DNA from: JAEUNX01 sp034004685 | Lineage (GTDB): Bacteria > Pseudomonadota > Gammaproteobacteria > Burkholderiales > Rhodocyclaceae | Direction of reading: 5' to 3' | DNA: 31,645 nt | NCBI GenBank assembly: GCA_034004685.1 | Contig: JAVEWG010000040.1 | Coordinates: 1 to 31,645, forward strand | Shown here: piece after piece, positions 24,308-31,283 of the stretch | Layout of the letters: the number at the start of each line of letters is the position of its first letter | Numbering within the stretch: position 1 is the stretch's first letter | Made by a program: the position numbers and the translations under genes | Notes under the pieces: generated by a model | What the model saw: the letters and a program-made list of their open reading frames with translations, nothing else | The model's database searches: none | Told to the model about the DNA's origin: nothing

Positions 24308-24429
24308 GGCTGGCCCCTAGCCAGGCCTGGGTCGTGGGTGCCGGTGCAGCGGAGGCGATGATCCTGCTGATTTAGCGTTGGTACGCCATGGAATCGATTG
24401 GTCTGTGGTGGGGGCGGAGGCGCTCCTCG

Positions 24430-24472
24430 TTGACAGGCTTGCCCTTTGGCTAATATTGTATAGGTAACTATA
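24430..24472 (+). promoter_or_regulatory. acyl-CoA dehydrogenase operon promoter and operator
   Basis: TTGACA (24430-24435) and TAATAT (24451-24456) form a sigma-70-like promoter with a short 15-base spacer; TATTGT at 24454-24459 is an alternative -10 at 18 bases. Immediately downstream is the perfect palindrome TATAG-GTAA-CTATA (24459-24472), where a bound repressor would block initiation. It shares TATAGGTA with the site at 24292-24299. The 120 bases between the two sites (24308-24429) hold nothing I recognise. The 336-base divergent gap has no gene. Confidence 0.6.
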
Positions 24473-24511
24473 TGAGGTGAAGCCCCTTGTGGCACAGGAG
24501 ACCAAGGCATC

Positions 24512-25705
24512 ATGAACACGCTGGACGAAGATTCCCGGGACGCCCGGTTCCGCCAGGAAGTGCGCCGTTTCATCGCGGAAAACCTGCCGGCGGACATGGC
24601 CCGGCGCAACAGTCACGGCTACCACGCCTCCCGGGCCGACACCAAGGCATGGACCCGCATCCTCCATGAGAAAAAAGGCTGGTCGGTGCCCGGTTGGCCG
24701 GAGGAGCTGGGCGGCCCGGGCTGGAGCCTGATGCAGCAGTTCATCTTCGATGACGAATGCACCCGGGCCGGCGCGCCCCTGTTGGACATCTTCGGCCTCA
24801 AACTGGTGGGGCCGGTGATTTATACCTTCGGCAGCGCCGACCTGGTGGAGCGCTTCCTGGTGCCCTTCCGGCGGGGGGAGATCTCCTGGGCCCAGGGCTT
24901 TTCCGAACCCAATGCCGGCTCCGACCTGGGCTCCCTCTCCACTCGGGCCACCCGGGACGGTGACCACTACGTGATCGACGGCCGCAAGATCTGGACCTCC
25001 GGGGCCCATCAGGCCGACTACATCTTCTGCCTGGTGCGCACCGGCGGTCCGGGCTCCGGCGGACTGTCCATGATTCTGGTGGATGCCCGCTCGCCCGGCA
25101 TCACCATCCGGCCCATCATCGACATCAGCAAGAGCCACAGCCTCAATGAAGTGTTCTTCGATGGGGTGCGGGTGCCGGCGGCCAACCTGATCGGCGAGGA
25201 AAACAAGGGCTGGAAATACGCCCGCTTCCTGCTGGAGAACGAACGAGCCTTCGCCGCCGAGATTCCCCTCAACAGCAAGAATCTGCGCACCCTCAAGACC
25301 CTGGCGGCCGAAACCCGCCAGAACGGCCGGTCCCTGGCGGACGACCCGGCTTTCGCGGCCCGCATCGCCGAGTTGGAGGTGGAACTGGCGGCCCTGGAGT
25401 ACATGACCCTGCGGGCCCTGTCCGGTATCGACGAAGGCCGCCTGCCGGTGGGCTCCATCCTCAAAGTGCGGGGCTCCGAGCTGTGCCAGCGCATCGGCGA
25501 AATGCTGGTGGAGGTGCTGGGGGATTACGGCGCCTATCTCTACTCGGAAGCGCGCTTCCTGGCCGGCGAGCCCCAGCTCGCCCCCGGCCCCGACCTCGCC
25601 CCGGGGCTCTGGGCCGAGGCCATGTACCGCCGGGCTTCCTCCATCTACGGGGGTGCCAACGAGATTCAGCGCACCCTGATCGCCAAGCAATACCTGGAGC
25701 TTTGA
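24512..25705 (+). CDS. acyl-CoA dehydrogenase, FadE-type subunit 1
   Basis: A 397-residue flavoprotein dehydrogenase acting on an acyl-CoA. Motifs include GWSVPGWPEELGGPG, QGFSEPNAGSDL, WTSGAHQADY for FAD/substrate contacts, and GWKYARFLLENERAF, where E244 is the probable catalytic base by comparison with steroid-type FadE proteins. The C terminus is IYGGANEIQRTLIAKQYLEL. The RQFG motif that contacts FAD across subunits is absent here and present in the next gene. The two are 2 bases apart and probably form an alpha2beta2 heterotetramer. First gene of the rightward operon. Confidence 0.9.
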   Translation: MNTLDEDSRDARFRQEVRRFIAENLPADMARRNSHGYHASRADTKAWTRILHEKKGWSVPGWPEELGGPGWSLMQQFIFDDECTRAGAPLLDIFGLKLVGPVIYTFGSADLVERFLVPFRRGEISWAQGFSEPNAGSDLGSLSTRATRDGDHYVIDGRKIWTSGAHQADYIFCLVRTGGPGSGGLSMILVDARSPGITIRPIIDISKSHSLNEVFFDGVRVPAANLIGEENKGWKYARFLLENERAFAAEIPLNSKNLRTLKTLAAETRQNGRSLADDPAFAARIAELEVELAALEYMTLRALSGIDEGRLPVGSILKVRGSELCQRIGEMLVEVLGDYGAYLYSEARFLAGEPQLAPGPDLAPGLWAEAMYRRASSIYGGANEIQRTLIAKQYLEL

Positions 25706-25707
25706 GC

Positions 25708-26847
25708 ATGGATTTCAAACTCAGCCCGGAGCAGACCCTGCTTCGCGAAAGCGTCCGCCGCCTGATGGACAAGGACTACCCGCCCGCCACCCGTCGCCGG
25801 ATCGCCGCCGAGGGCGGCTTCAGCCGGGAGGTCTGGCGCCGTTTCGCCGACATGGGCTGGCTGGGACTGGCCCTGCCGGAGGAATACGGCGGTCTGGGCG
25901 ATATCCGCGACCTGGCCATCCTGCTCGAAGAGCTGGGAGCGGGCCTGGTGCTGGAGCCGGTGCTGGCCTGTGCCGTGGTGGCGCCGCGTCTGTTGCTGGC
26001 CAGCGGCGACGTGGCCCGGGCCCAGGCCCTCATCCCGTCGCTGGTGGCCGGCGACACCCTGCTGGCCATGGCCCACGGCGAGGTGGCCGCCCGGGGCGTG
26101 CCGGCATGGGTGGCCACCCGGGCCGAGCCGGTGGCAGGCGGCTGGCGCCTTACTGGCAACAAATCCCTGGTGCTGGGGGGTGCGGCGGCCGACCACTACA
26201 TCGTCTCGGCCCGCACGGGGGGCGCGGTGGATGGGGAGGAGGGCCTCACCCTGTTCCTGGTGGCGGCCGACGCGCCGGGCCTGGGCCGGCGGGTGGTGCC
26301 CCTCACCGACGATGGCTGGGGCGCCGACCTGACCTTCGATGGCCTGTTCTTGCCGGATTCCGCCCTGGTGGGGCGGCTGGGGGAGGGCTTCCCGGCGATC
26401 CGGGAAGCCCTGGCCTGGCAGCTCCTGGGCTTCTGCGCCGAGGCCCTGGGGGCCATGGAGCGGGCCCTGTGGCTCACCCGGGACTATGTGCGCACCCGCA
26501 AGCAGTTCGGGGTGGAGATCGGCAGCTTCCAGGCGGTGCAGCATCGCATGGCGGACATGGTGGTGGAAACCGAGCTATCCCGTTCCCTGGTGCTGCGGGC
26601 CCTGGCGGATTTCCACCGGACCCCGGAGATACGGGACCGGACCCTGTCCCAGGCCAAGGTTCAGGTGGGCAAGGGGGGCTATTTCGTGGGTGCCCAGTCC
26701 ATTCAACTCCATGGCGGCATGGGCATGGCAGACGAATGCGCCATCGGCCACTACTTCAAGCGCCTGTTGATGCTGAGAAACCTCGGCGGTTCGGTGGCCC
26801 TGCATCTGGGCCGGCTGGGGGCCAGGGGGGCTTGCGAAATGCAATAG
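25708..26847 (+). CDS. acyl-CoA dehydrogenase, FadE-type subunit 2
   Basis: A 379-residue acyl-CoA dehydrogenase-like protein starting MDFKLSPEQTLLRESVRRLM. It carries the RKQFG segment (RTRKQFGVEIGSFQAVQHR) that contacts FAD in the neighbouring subunit. Its end, LHGGMGMADECAIGHYFKRL, is typical of partner subunits. The middle region lacks the WTSGAH block of subunit 1 (it reads GNKSLVLGGAAADHYIVSA), consistent with one shared FAD site per pair. GGAG lies 8 bases before the ATG. Adjacent, unequal FadE pairs are known from steroid side-chain degradation. Confidence 0.88.
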   Translation: MDFKLSPEQTLLRESVRRLMDKDYPPATRRRIAAEGGFSREVWRRFADMGWLGLALPEEYGGLGDIRDLAILLEELGAGLVLEPVLACAVVAPRLLLASGDVARAQALIPSLVAGDTLLAMAHGEVAARGVPAWVATRAEPVAGGWRLTGNKSLVLGGAAADHYIVSARTGGAVDGEEGLTLFLVAADAPGLGRRVVPLTDDGWGADLTFDGLFLPDSALVGRLGEGFPAIREALAWQLLGFCAEALGAMERALWLTRDYVRTRKQFGVEIGSFQAVQHRMADMVVETELSRSLVLRALADFHRTPEIRDRTLSQAKVQVGKGGYFVGAQSIQLHGGMGMADECAIGHYFKRLLMLRNLGGSVALHLGRLGARGACEMQ

Positions 26848-26854
26848 CGGCCCT

Positions 26855-26932
26855 CCGTAGGGTGGACTTCAGTCCGTCAAGGCGGGCTAAAGCCTGGCCT
26901 GCGACGGCGCTCCAATTGCAGAAGCGCGCCGT
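26855..26932. repeat. intergenic repeat with nested hairpins
   Basis: The gap between the second dehydrogenase and the SDR contains GTAGGGTGGACTTCAGTCC, with the small palindrome GGACT-TC-AGTCC, then GGCGGGCTAAAGCC. A further inverted repeat is ACGGCGC (26904-26910) and GCGCCGT (26926-26932). Sequences of the GGTGGACTTCAGTCC / GCGGGCTAAAGCC type recur between genes in many proteobacteria. I infer a dispersed repeat, but only this copy is in the window. Confidence 0.45.
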
Positions 26933-26970
26933 TGGCAGGTGGTTCAAATCAAGAGGGAGGAACAGACCCC

Positions 26971-27759
26971 ATGCTGTCCGATCTACTGCAGGACAAGGTG
27001 GCCTTGGTGACCGGCTCCACCTCGGGTATCGGCCTGGCCACGGCGGAAACCCTGGCCCGCTCCGGTGCCCGGCTGTTGGTGGTCAATGGCCGCAGCGCGG
27101 CCAACGGCGCGGCGGCCCTGGAGCGCCTGGGGGCGGCCGTGCCCAGCGCCCGCTTCGAGTTCGTGGCCGCCGACATGTACGACCTGGGTCAGATAGAAGC
27201 CCTGTTCGCGAAAGTGGGAGAGCTGGGCGGAGGACTCGACGTCTTCGTCCACTCCGGCTACGGCGGCGGGGCTGGCAGCCTGCCCGACCTGTTTTGCAAC
27301 ATGACCCCCAGGTCCTCGGCGGAAACCGTGGCGGGGATCATGCTGAGCCTGATCTACTGCTGCCACTTCGCTGTGCCCATGCTGCGGGCCCGGGGGGGGG
27401 GCGCCATCGTGGGGGTGGCTTCCGACGCTGCCAAGGTGCCTACCCCTGGCGAGGCGGTTCACGGCGGCGCCCTGGCCGGATCGGTAATGTTCCTGCGCAC
27501 CCTGGCCCGGGAGGTGGGGCGGGACGGCATCCGCATCAACACGGTGACCCCCTCCCTGGTGAAGGACACCCGCAATTACGAACTGGTGATGGGTTCGGAA
27601 TACAGCCGCCAGCTGTTCCAGAAGATCGAGAAGCGCGCCCAGCTGGGCCTGCCCGGCCCCCAGGATCTGGCCAATCTCATCGCTTTCCTGGTGAGCCCCC
27701 TGGCCTCCCACATCACCGGCCAGGTGGTGAGTTGCAATGGCGGCATTTCCGGTGCGTGA
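26971..27759 (+). CDS. short-chain dehydrogenase/reductase-fold protein lacking YxxxK
   Basis: A 262-residue Rossmann-fold protein of the classical SDR family. The cofactor motif TGSTSGIG (14-21) and NGR (39-41) indicate NAD(P) binding. The catalytic Ser is kept (S151 in GVASDAAK). At exactly the usual spacing, the catalytic Tyr is H164 and the Lys is L168 (VHGGALAG instead of YxxSK). The NAG motif reads HSG. The fold is intact and the C-terminal ITGQVVSCNGG strand is normal, so this is a diverged member, not a decayed one. AGAGGGAGGA precedes the ATG. It may have a non-redox or structural role on an acyl-CoA intermediate. Confidence 0.85.
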   Translation: MLSDLLQDKVALVTGSTSGIGLATAETLARSGARLLVVNGRSAANGAAALERLGAAVPSARFEFVAADMYDLGQIEALFAKVGELGGGLDVFVHSGYGGGAGSLPDLFCNMTPRSSAETVAGIMLSLIYCCHFAVPMLRARGGGAIVGVASDAAKVPTPGEAVHGGALAGSVMFLRTLAREVGRDGIRINTVTPSLVKDTRNYELVMGSEYSRQLFQKIEKRAQLGLPGPQDLANLIAFLVSPLASHITGQVVSCNGGISGA

Positions 27760-28918
27760 CGGCATGGGGCGGCAAGTCAAAGCCAGCGGCCCGCTGGCGG
27801 GCCTCAAGGTGGTGGAGATGGCCGGCAGCGGCCCGGCGCCCTTCTGTGCCATGCTGTTGTCCGATAGCGGCGCCGACGTGGTGCGGATCGAGCGGGGCCC
27901 AGGGGGAGTCCGCCGGGCGGCCATCGAGACCGCCATCGAGCGAGGCCGCCGCTCCGTGGCCCTGGACCTGAAAGCCGCGGCTGGCGTCGAGGCCTGTCTG
28001 GGCCTGATCGAGGTGGCCGACGTGCTGATCGAAGGCTACCGCCCCGGCGTCATGGAGCGCCTGGGCCTGGGCCCCGATGTGGCCCTGGCCCGCAATCCGC
28101 GGCTGGTCTATGGCCGCATGACCGGCTGGGGCCAGGCGGGGCCTCTGGCCCAGGCGGCGGGCCACGACCCCAATTACCTGGCCCTGACCGGCGCCCTCAA
28201 CGCCATCGGCCCCCCCGAGCGGCCCGTGCTGCCCCTGAACATCCTGGGGGATTTTGGCGGGGGCGGGCTGTATTTGGCCTTCGGCATCCTGAGCGCGCTG
28301 CTCCATGCCCGGGCGACCGGCCAGGGCCAGGTGGTGGACGCGGCCATCGTGGATGGGGTCCTGTCTCTCATGACGTCCCTCTATGGCGCTTTCGCCGCTG
28401 GCGAGGTGAGCGGCGAGCGGGCGGGCAGCGGCGCCTATGAAGCGCGGCATTTCTCCAATGTGTACCGCTGCGCCGATGGCCAGTTCGTCACTGTGTGCGC
28501 CTATGAGCCCCAGTTTTACGCCGAGTTGCTCAAGCGCACCGGCGCTTGCGCCGACCCGGAGTTCGCCCGCCAGCACGACCCCTGTCACTGGCCCAGCCTC
28601 AAGGCCAAGCTGGCGGCCATCTTCGCCACCCGGACGCGGGACGAGTGGTGCGTGATCATGGAAGGCTCGGACGCCTGCTTTGCCCCCGTGCTGAGCATGG
28701 CCGAGGTGCCCCGGCATCCCCACAACCTCGCCCGCCGGGCCTTTATCGAGGTGGAAGGCGTCAGGCTGCCGGCCCCGGCGCCCCGCTACACCCGCACCCC
28801 CAGCGCCGTCCAAGCTTCCTCGCCTGCCGCCCGGCAGCAGGAAACCCTGGCGGACTGGGGCTTTTCCCTGGCCCGTATCGAAGCCCTGGTGGCCGCGGGG
28901 GCCTTGCGCCAACCCTAG
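27737..28918 (+). CDS. CaiB/BaiF family protein, probable alpha-methylacyl-CoA racemase
   Basis: A 393-residue class III CoA-transferase-fold protein. The block GHDPNYLALTGAL places H143, and LNILGDFGGGGLYLAFGIL places D172. These match the His/Asp acid-base pair of alpha-methylacyl-CoA racemases (Mcr/AMACR), while the Asp nucleophile expected in true CoA-transferases is not obvious. Racemases flip 2-methyl stereocentres so that branched side chains can be beta-oxidised, which fits the neighbours. ATG 27737 overlaps the SDR by 23 bases and has GGTGAG upstream; ATG 27764 is an alternative. Confidence 0.87.
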   Translation: MAAFPVRDGMGRQVKASGPLAGLKVVEMAGSGPAPFCAMLLSDSGADVVRIERGPGGVRRAAIETAIERGRRSVALDLKAAAGVEACLGLIEVADVLIEGYRPGVMERLGLGPDVALARNPRLVYGRMTGWGQAGPLAQAAGHDPNYLALTGALNAIGPPERPVLPLNILGDFGGGGLYLAFGILSALLHARATGQGQVVDAAIVDGVLSLMTSLYGAFAAGEVSGERAGSGAYEARHFSNVYRCADGQFVTVCAYEPQFYAELLKRTGACADPEFARQHDPCHWPSLKAKLAAIFATRTRDEWCVIMEGSDACFAPVLSMAEVPRHPHNLARRAFIEVEGVRLPAPAPRYTRTPSAVQASSPAARQQETLADWGFSLARIEALVAAGALRQP

Positions 28919-28953
28919 GCGGCACCTTCAATCTTTTTTGCCATGCTCCACAA

Positions 28954-29829
28954 ATGAATCCTCCAGCCAGAAAACACTTCTTGAAGATCCCCGGCAAGGG
29001 TGGCCTGACCATCGCCGCTGAGGTGGGGGGCGACCCCGCCAGCCCGGCGGTCATCCTCCTCCACGGCGGCGGCCAGACCCGCCACGCCTGGGGCAAGGCC
29101 CTCCACCAGCTGGTGGCTGCCGGCTACCACGTCCTGTCCCTGGACCTGCGGGGCCACGGGGAGTCGGACTGGGCCGCCGACGGGGATTACGCCCTGGAAT
29201 CCTTCGTGGCCGACCTTCAGGCCGTGGCCGCCACCCTGCCGGGCAAGCCGGCCTTGGTGGGGGCTTCCCTGGGGGGCTCCTCGGCCTTGCTGGCTCAGGG
29301 CCTGAACCCGGATCTGGCTGCGGCCCTGGTGCTGGTGGATGTGGCGCCCCGCCTGGAGCCCCAGGGGGTGAACAACATCATCCAGTTCATGAAGGCCCGC
29401 CCGGAAGGCTTCGCCAGCCTGGAGGAAGTGGCCCAGGCCATCGCCGCCTACAACCCCCACCGCCCGCCCCCCTCTGACCTGGAGGGCCTCAAGAAAAACC
29501 TGCGTCGCCTGCCCAATGGCAACTGGGGCTGGCACTGGGACCCGGCCTTCATGGCGGACGACCGGGCCGAGGGCAAGGCGGCGGCCATGAGCCAGCAGAT
29601 GGCGGCGGCGGCCCGCCACGTCCGCATTCCCACCCTGCTGGTGCGGGGCATGGCCAGCGACGTGGTCAGCCCGGAAGGGGTGGCGGAGTTCCAGGCCCTC
29701 ATTCCCCATCTGGAAGTGATGGAGATCCAGAAGACCGGCCACATGGTGGCCGGCGACAAGAACGACGCCTTCAATACCGCGATCCTCGAATTCCTGGGGC
29801 GTCATCACCCGGTTCACAAGCCCGGCTAA
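28954..29829 (+). CDS. alpha/beta-hydrolase
   Basis: A 291-residue single-domain hydrolase. It has oxyanion motif HGGG (37-40), nucleophile elbow GASLGGSS with S105, acid D236 in RGMASDVVSP and catalytic H263 in KTGHMV, so the triad is complete. A helical cap lies at about 135-215. There is no signal peptide, so it is cytoplasmic. Possible substrates are a ring-cleavage product, lactone or thioester of the pathway; none can be assigned. It starts 35 bases after the racemase gene; the ribosome binding site is poor. Its stop lies in the loop of a small hairpin (29820-29836). Confidence 0.87.
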   Translation: MNPPARKHFLKIPGKGGLTIAAEVGGDPASPAVILLHGGGQTRHAWGKALHQLVAAGYHVLSLDLRGHGESDWAADGDYALESFVADLQAVAATLPGKPALVGASLGGSSALLAQGLNPDLAAALVLVDVAPRLEPQGVNNIIQFMKARPEGFASLEEVAQAIAAYNPHRPPPSDLEGLKKNLRRLPNGNWGWHWDPAFMADDRAEGKAAAMSQQMAAAARHVRIPTLLVRGMASDVVSPEGVAEFQALIPHLEVMEIQKTGHMVAGDKNDAFNTAILEFLGRHHPVHKPG

Positions 29830-29836
29830 ACCGGGC
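29820..29836 (+). terminator. hairpin at the hydrolase stop codon
   Basis: GCCCGG (29820-29825) and CCGGGC (29831-29836) close the loop CTAAA, which contains the TAA stop. No T-run follows, so termination would be partial at most. The enoyl-CoA hydratase gene begins 47 bases later with its own strong ribosome binding site. Confidence 0.35.
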
Positions 29837-29883
29837 GCAGCAGCGGCCATCAGCGCAATCAACCCATCGATCAGGAGACACCC

Positions 29884-30702
29884 ATGACCACGACCAAACC
29901 CCCTCGCCCGCCGGAAGGTGACTGGATGGGCACCCCCTATCTGCGCTTCGAGCGCAAGGACGGTTATGCCCTGCTCACCATCGACCGGCCGCACAAGTAC
30001 AACGCGCTGACCGGCGCCATGTATTTCGGCATCCGCTACGCCATCAACGTGGTGGAACAGGACCCGGCCCTGGGCGGCCTGCTGATTACCGGCACCGGCG
30101 ACTACTTCGCCCCCGGTGGCGACCTGGGCAAGGATCCGGAAGACTGGTGGACCGACTTCAATCTACTGGGCACCGACATCACCCCCTTCCGCGCCGTGCG
30201 CGAAGCCACCAAGCCCGTGGTGTGCGCCGTCAATGGCGTGGCCCACGGCGGCGGCATGCAGATCGCCATGCTCGCCGATGTATCCGTGGCCAGCGACAAG
30301 GCCACCTTTCGCGCCCCGGAACTGCTGCGGGGCATCGCCGACGTCTGGTACGGCCAGATCCTGCCCCGCCAGGTGGGCCCGGCCCGGGCCCGCGACATTC
30401 TGATGACCGGCCGCACCCTGACCGCCGCCGAGGCGGTGGACTGGGGGGTGGTGGCCCGCCTGGTGCCCCACGAAAAGCTCATGGACGAAGCGGTGGAAGT
30501 CCTCAAGGCCTGCATCCGCTGCGCCCCCAACGCCCGCCAGGAGGTCAAGCGGGTGATGGACGACTTCTACGGCAACCCCCGCACGGCGGAATTCAACGCC
30601 AGCTGCTACAGCGCGGAAATGGCGGAGGGCTTCCGCGCCTTCAAGGAGCGCCGTTCCCCCAACTGGGTGCCCGAGGGCATGCGGGTCAAAGGCCGCCTGT
30701 AA
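29884..30702 (+). CDS. enoyl-CoA hydratase/isomerase (crotonase) family protein
   Basis: A 272-residue crotonase-fold protein. The oxyanion-hole region reads YFAPGGDL (75-81) and the second hole GVAHGGGM (118-125). Of the two catalytic Glu residues of classical hydratases, the second is kept (E146 in APELLRG), but the first is Q126 (GGGMQIAM). That argues against a standard hydratase and for isomerase, lyase, hydrolase or altered hydratase activity. AGGAGA lies 7 bases before the ATG. Last gene of the rightward catabolic set; a GC-rich hairpin follows. Confidence 0.87.
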   Translation: MTTTKPPRPPEGDWMGTPYLRFERKDGYALLTIDRPHKYNALTGAMYFGIRYAINVVEQDPALGGLLITGTGDYFAPGGDLGKDPEDWWTDFNLLGTDITPFRAVREATKPVVCAVNGVAHGGGMQIAMLADVSVASDKATFRAPELLRGIADVWYGQILPRQVGPARARDILMTGRTLTAAEAVDWGVVARLVPHEKLMDEAVEVLKACIRCAPNARQEVKRVMDDFYGNPRTAEFNASCYSAEMAEGFRAFKERRSPNWVPEGMRVKGRL

Positions 30703-30714
30703 TTGGCGGGGCCG

Positions 30715-30746
30715 GGACAGGGGGCGGGAAGCCCCGCCGCCTGTCC
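30715..30746 (+). terminator. GC-rich hairpin after the crotonase gene
   Basis: GGACAGG (30715-30721) pairs with CCTGTCC (30740-30746), and GGCGGG (30723-30728) with CCCGCC (30733-30738), separated by one G-G mismatch, with an AAGC loop. This is a very stable stem 13 bases after the stop codon. No U-tract follows. It probably marks the end of the catabolic transcript. Confidence 0.5.
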
Positions 30747-30874
30747 TGACCATGGGGGCGCCCGATGGCATACTCCCGGGCCATGAGCCCCCAAGAATTC
30801 ATCCCCCGGTGGCGCGGCAAGCCCCTTTCCACGCGTGCCGGAACCCTGCCCTTCCCCACCCGGGCGAGGGCGGC

Positions 30875-31264
30875 ATGAGCGCTCTCCCCGCTGCCGCGCA
30901 GATGCGGCTGGCCGAGCGGATCCGTTTCGGCCTCTTGGGTACCCTGTTTTCCGAGCGGCGGATGTTTGGCGCGGTGGTCTTCATGGTCCAGGGCCACATG
31001 CTCTGCGCCGCCACCAGGAAGGGCCTGATGCTGCGGGTGGGGCCAGCGGGCATGGCCCGGGCCCTGGCGGACCCGGCGGCGCGGCCTTTCGATGGGGCGG
31101 GGCGGCCCATGACGGGCTTCGTCCTGGTGGCGCCGGAAGGTTTCGATCGTGACGAGGCCCTGGAGGCCTGGCTGGAACTGGGCCTGGCCTTTGTCACGAC
31201 CCTGCCCCCCAAGGCCCCCAGGCCGCCCCGCAAACCGCCCACCCCTAGGGGCGGGCGGTTCTGA
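30875..31264 (+). CDS. TfoX N-terminal-domain protein
   Basis: A 129-residue protein matching the TfoX N-terminal domain, with the hallmark RRMFGAVVFMVQGHMLCA followed by RKGLMLRVG. It has only this domain; the C-terminal domain of the competence regulator TfoX/Sxy is absent. Such short proteins are common and mostly uncharacterised, so a role in competence should not be assumed. The Pro/Arg-rich tail (KAPRPPRKPPTPRGGRF) is encoded partly by a palindrome at 31233-31260. ATG 30875 has GAGGG upstream. Confidence 0.8.
   Translation: MSALPAAAQMRLAERIRFGLLGTLFSERRMFGAVVFMVQGHMLCAATRKGLMLRVGPAGMARALADPAARPFDGAGRPMTGFVLVAPEGFDRDEALEAWLELGLAFVTTLPPKAPRPPRKPPTPRGGRF
31233..31260. terminator. palindrome between convergent genes
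   Basis: AACCGCCC (31233-31240) faces GGGCGGTT (31253-31260), and CCCC (31242-31245) faces GGGG (31248-31251), with one A-C mismatch. The stem overlaps the last codons of the TfoX-like gene and lies 24 bases from the stop of the convergent gene. It likely serves as a bidirectional terminator, although no T-run follows on the plus strand. Confidence 0.5.
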
Positions 31265-31283
31265 GTCTTCCGTGAGGCGGGCC

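Noticed and set aside
26106..27971. A 621-codon plus-strand frame across the second dehydrogenase, SDR and racemase
   Set aside because: It is out of frame with three well-supported proteins, Gly/Pro/Arg-rich, and crosses the intergenic repeat.
30752..30874. An N-terminal extension of the TfoX-like protein from 30752
   Set aside because: The extra 41 residues are Pro/His-rich, have no similarity to the family, and ATG 30875 has its own ribosome binding site.
30875..31264. Competence regulator TfoX/Sxy
   Set aside because: Only the N-terminal domain is present and there are no competence genes nearby, so the regulator name is not justified.
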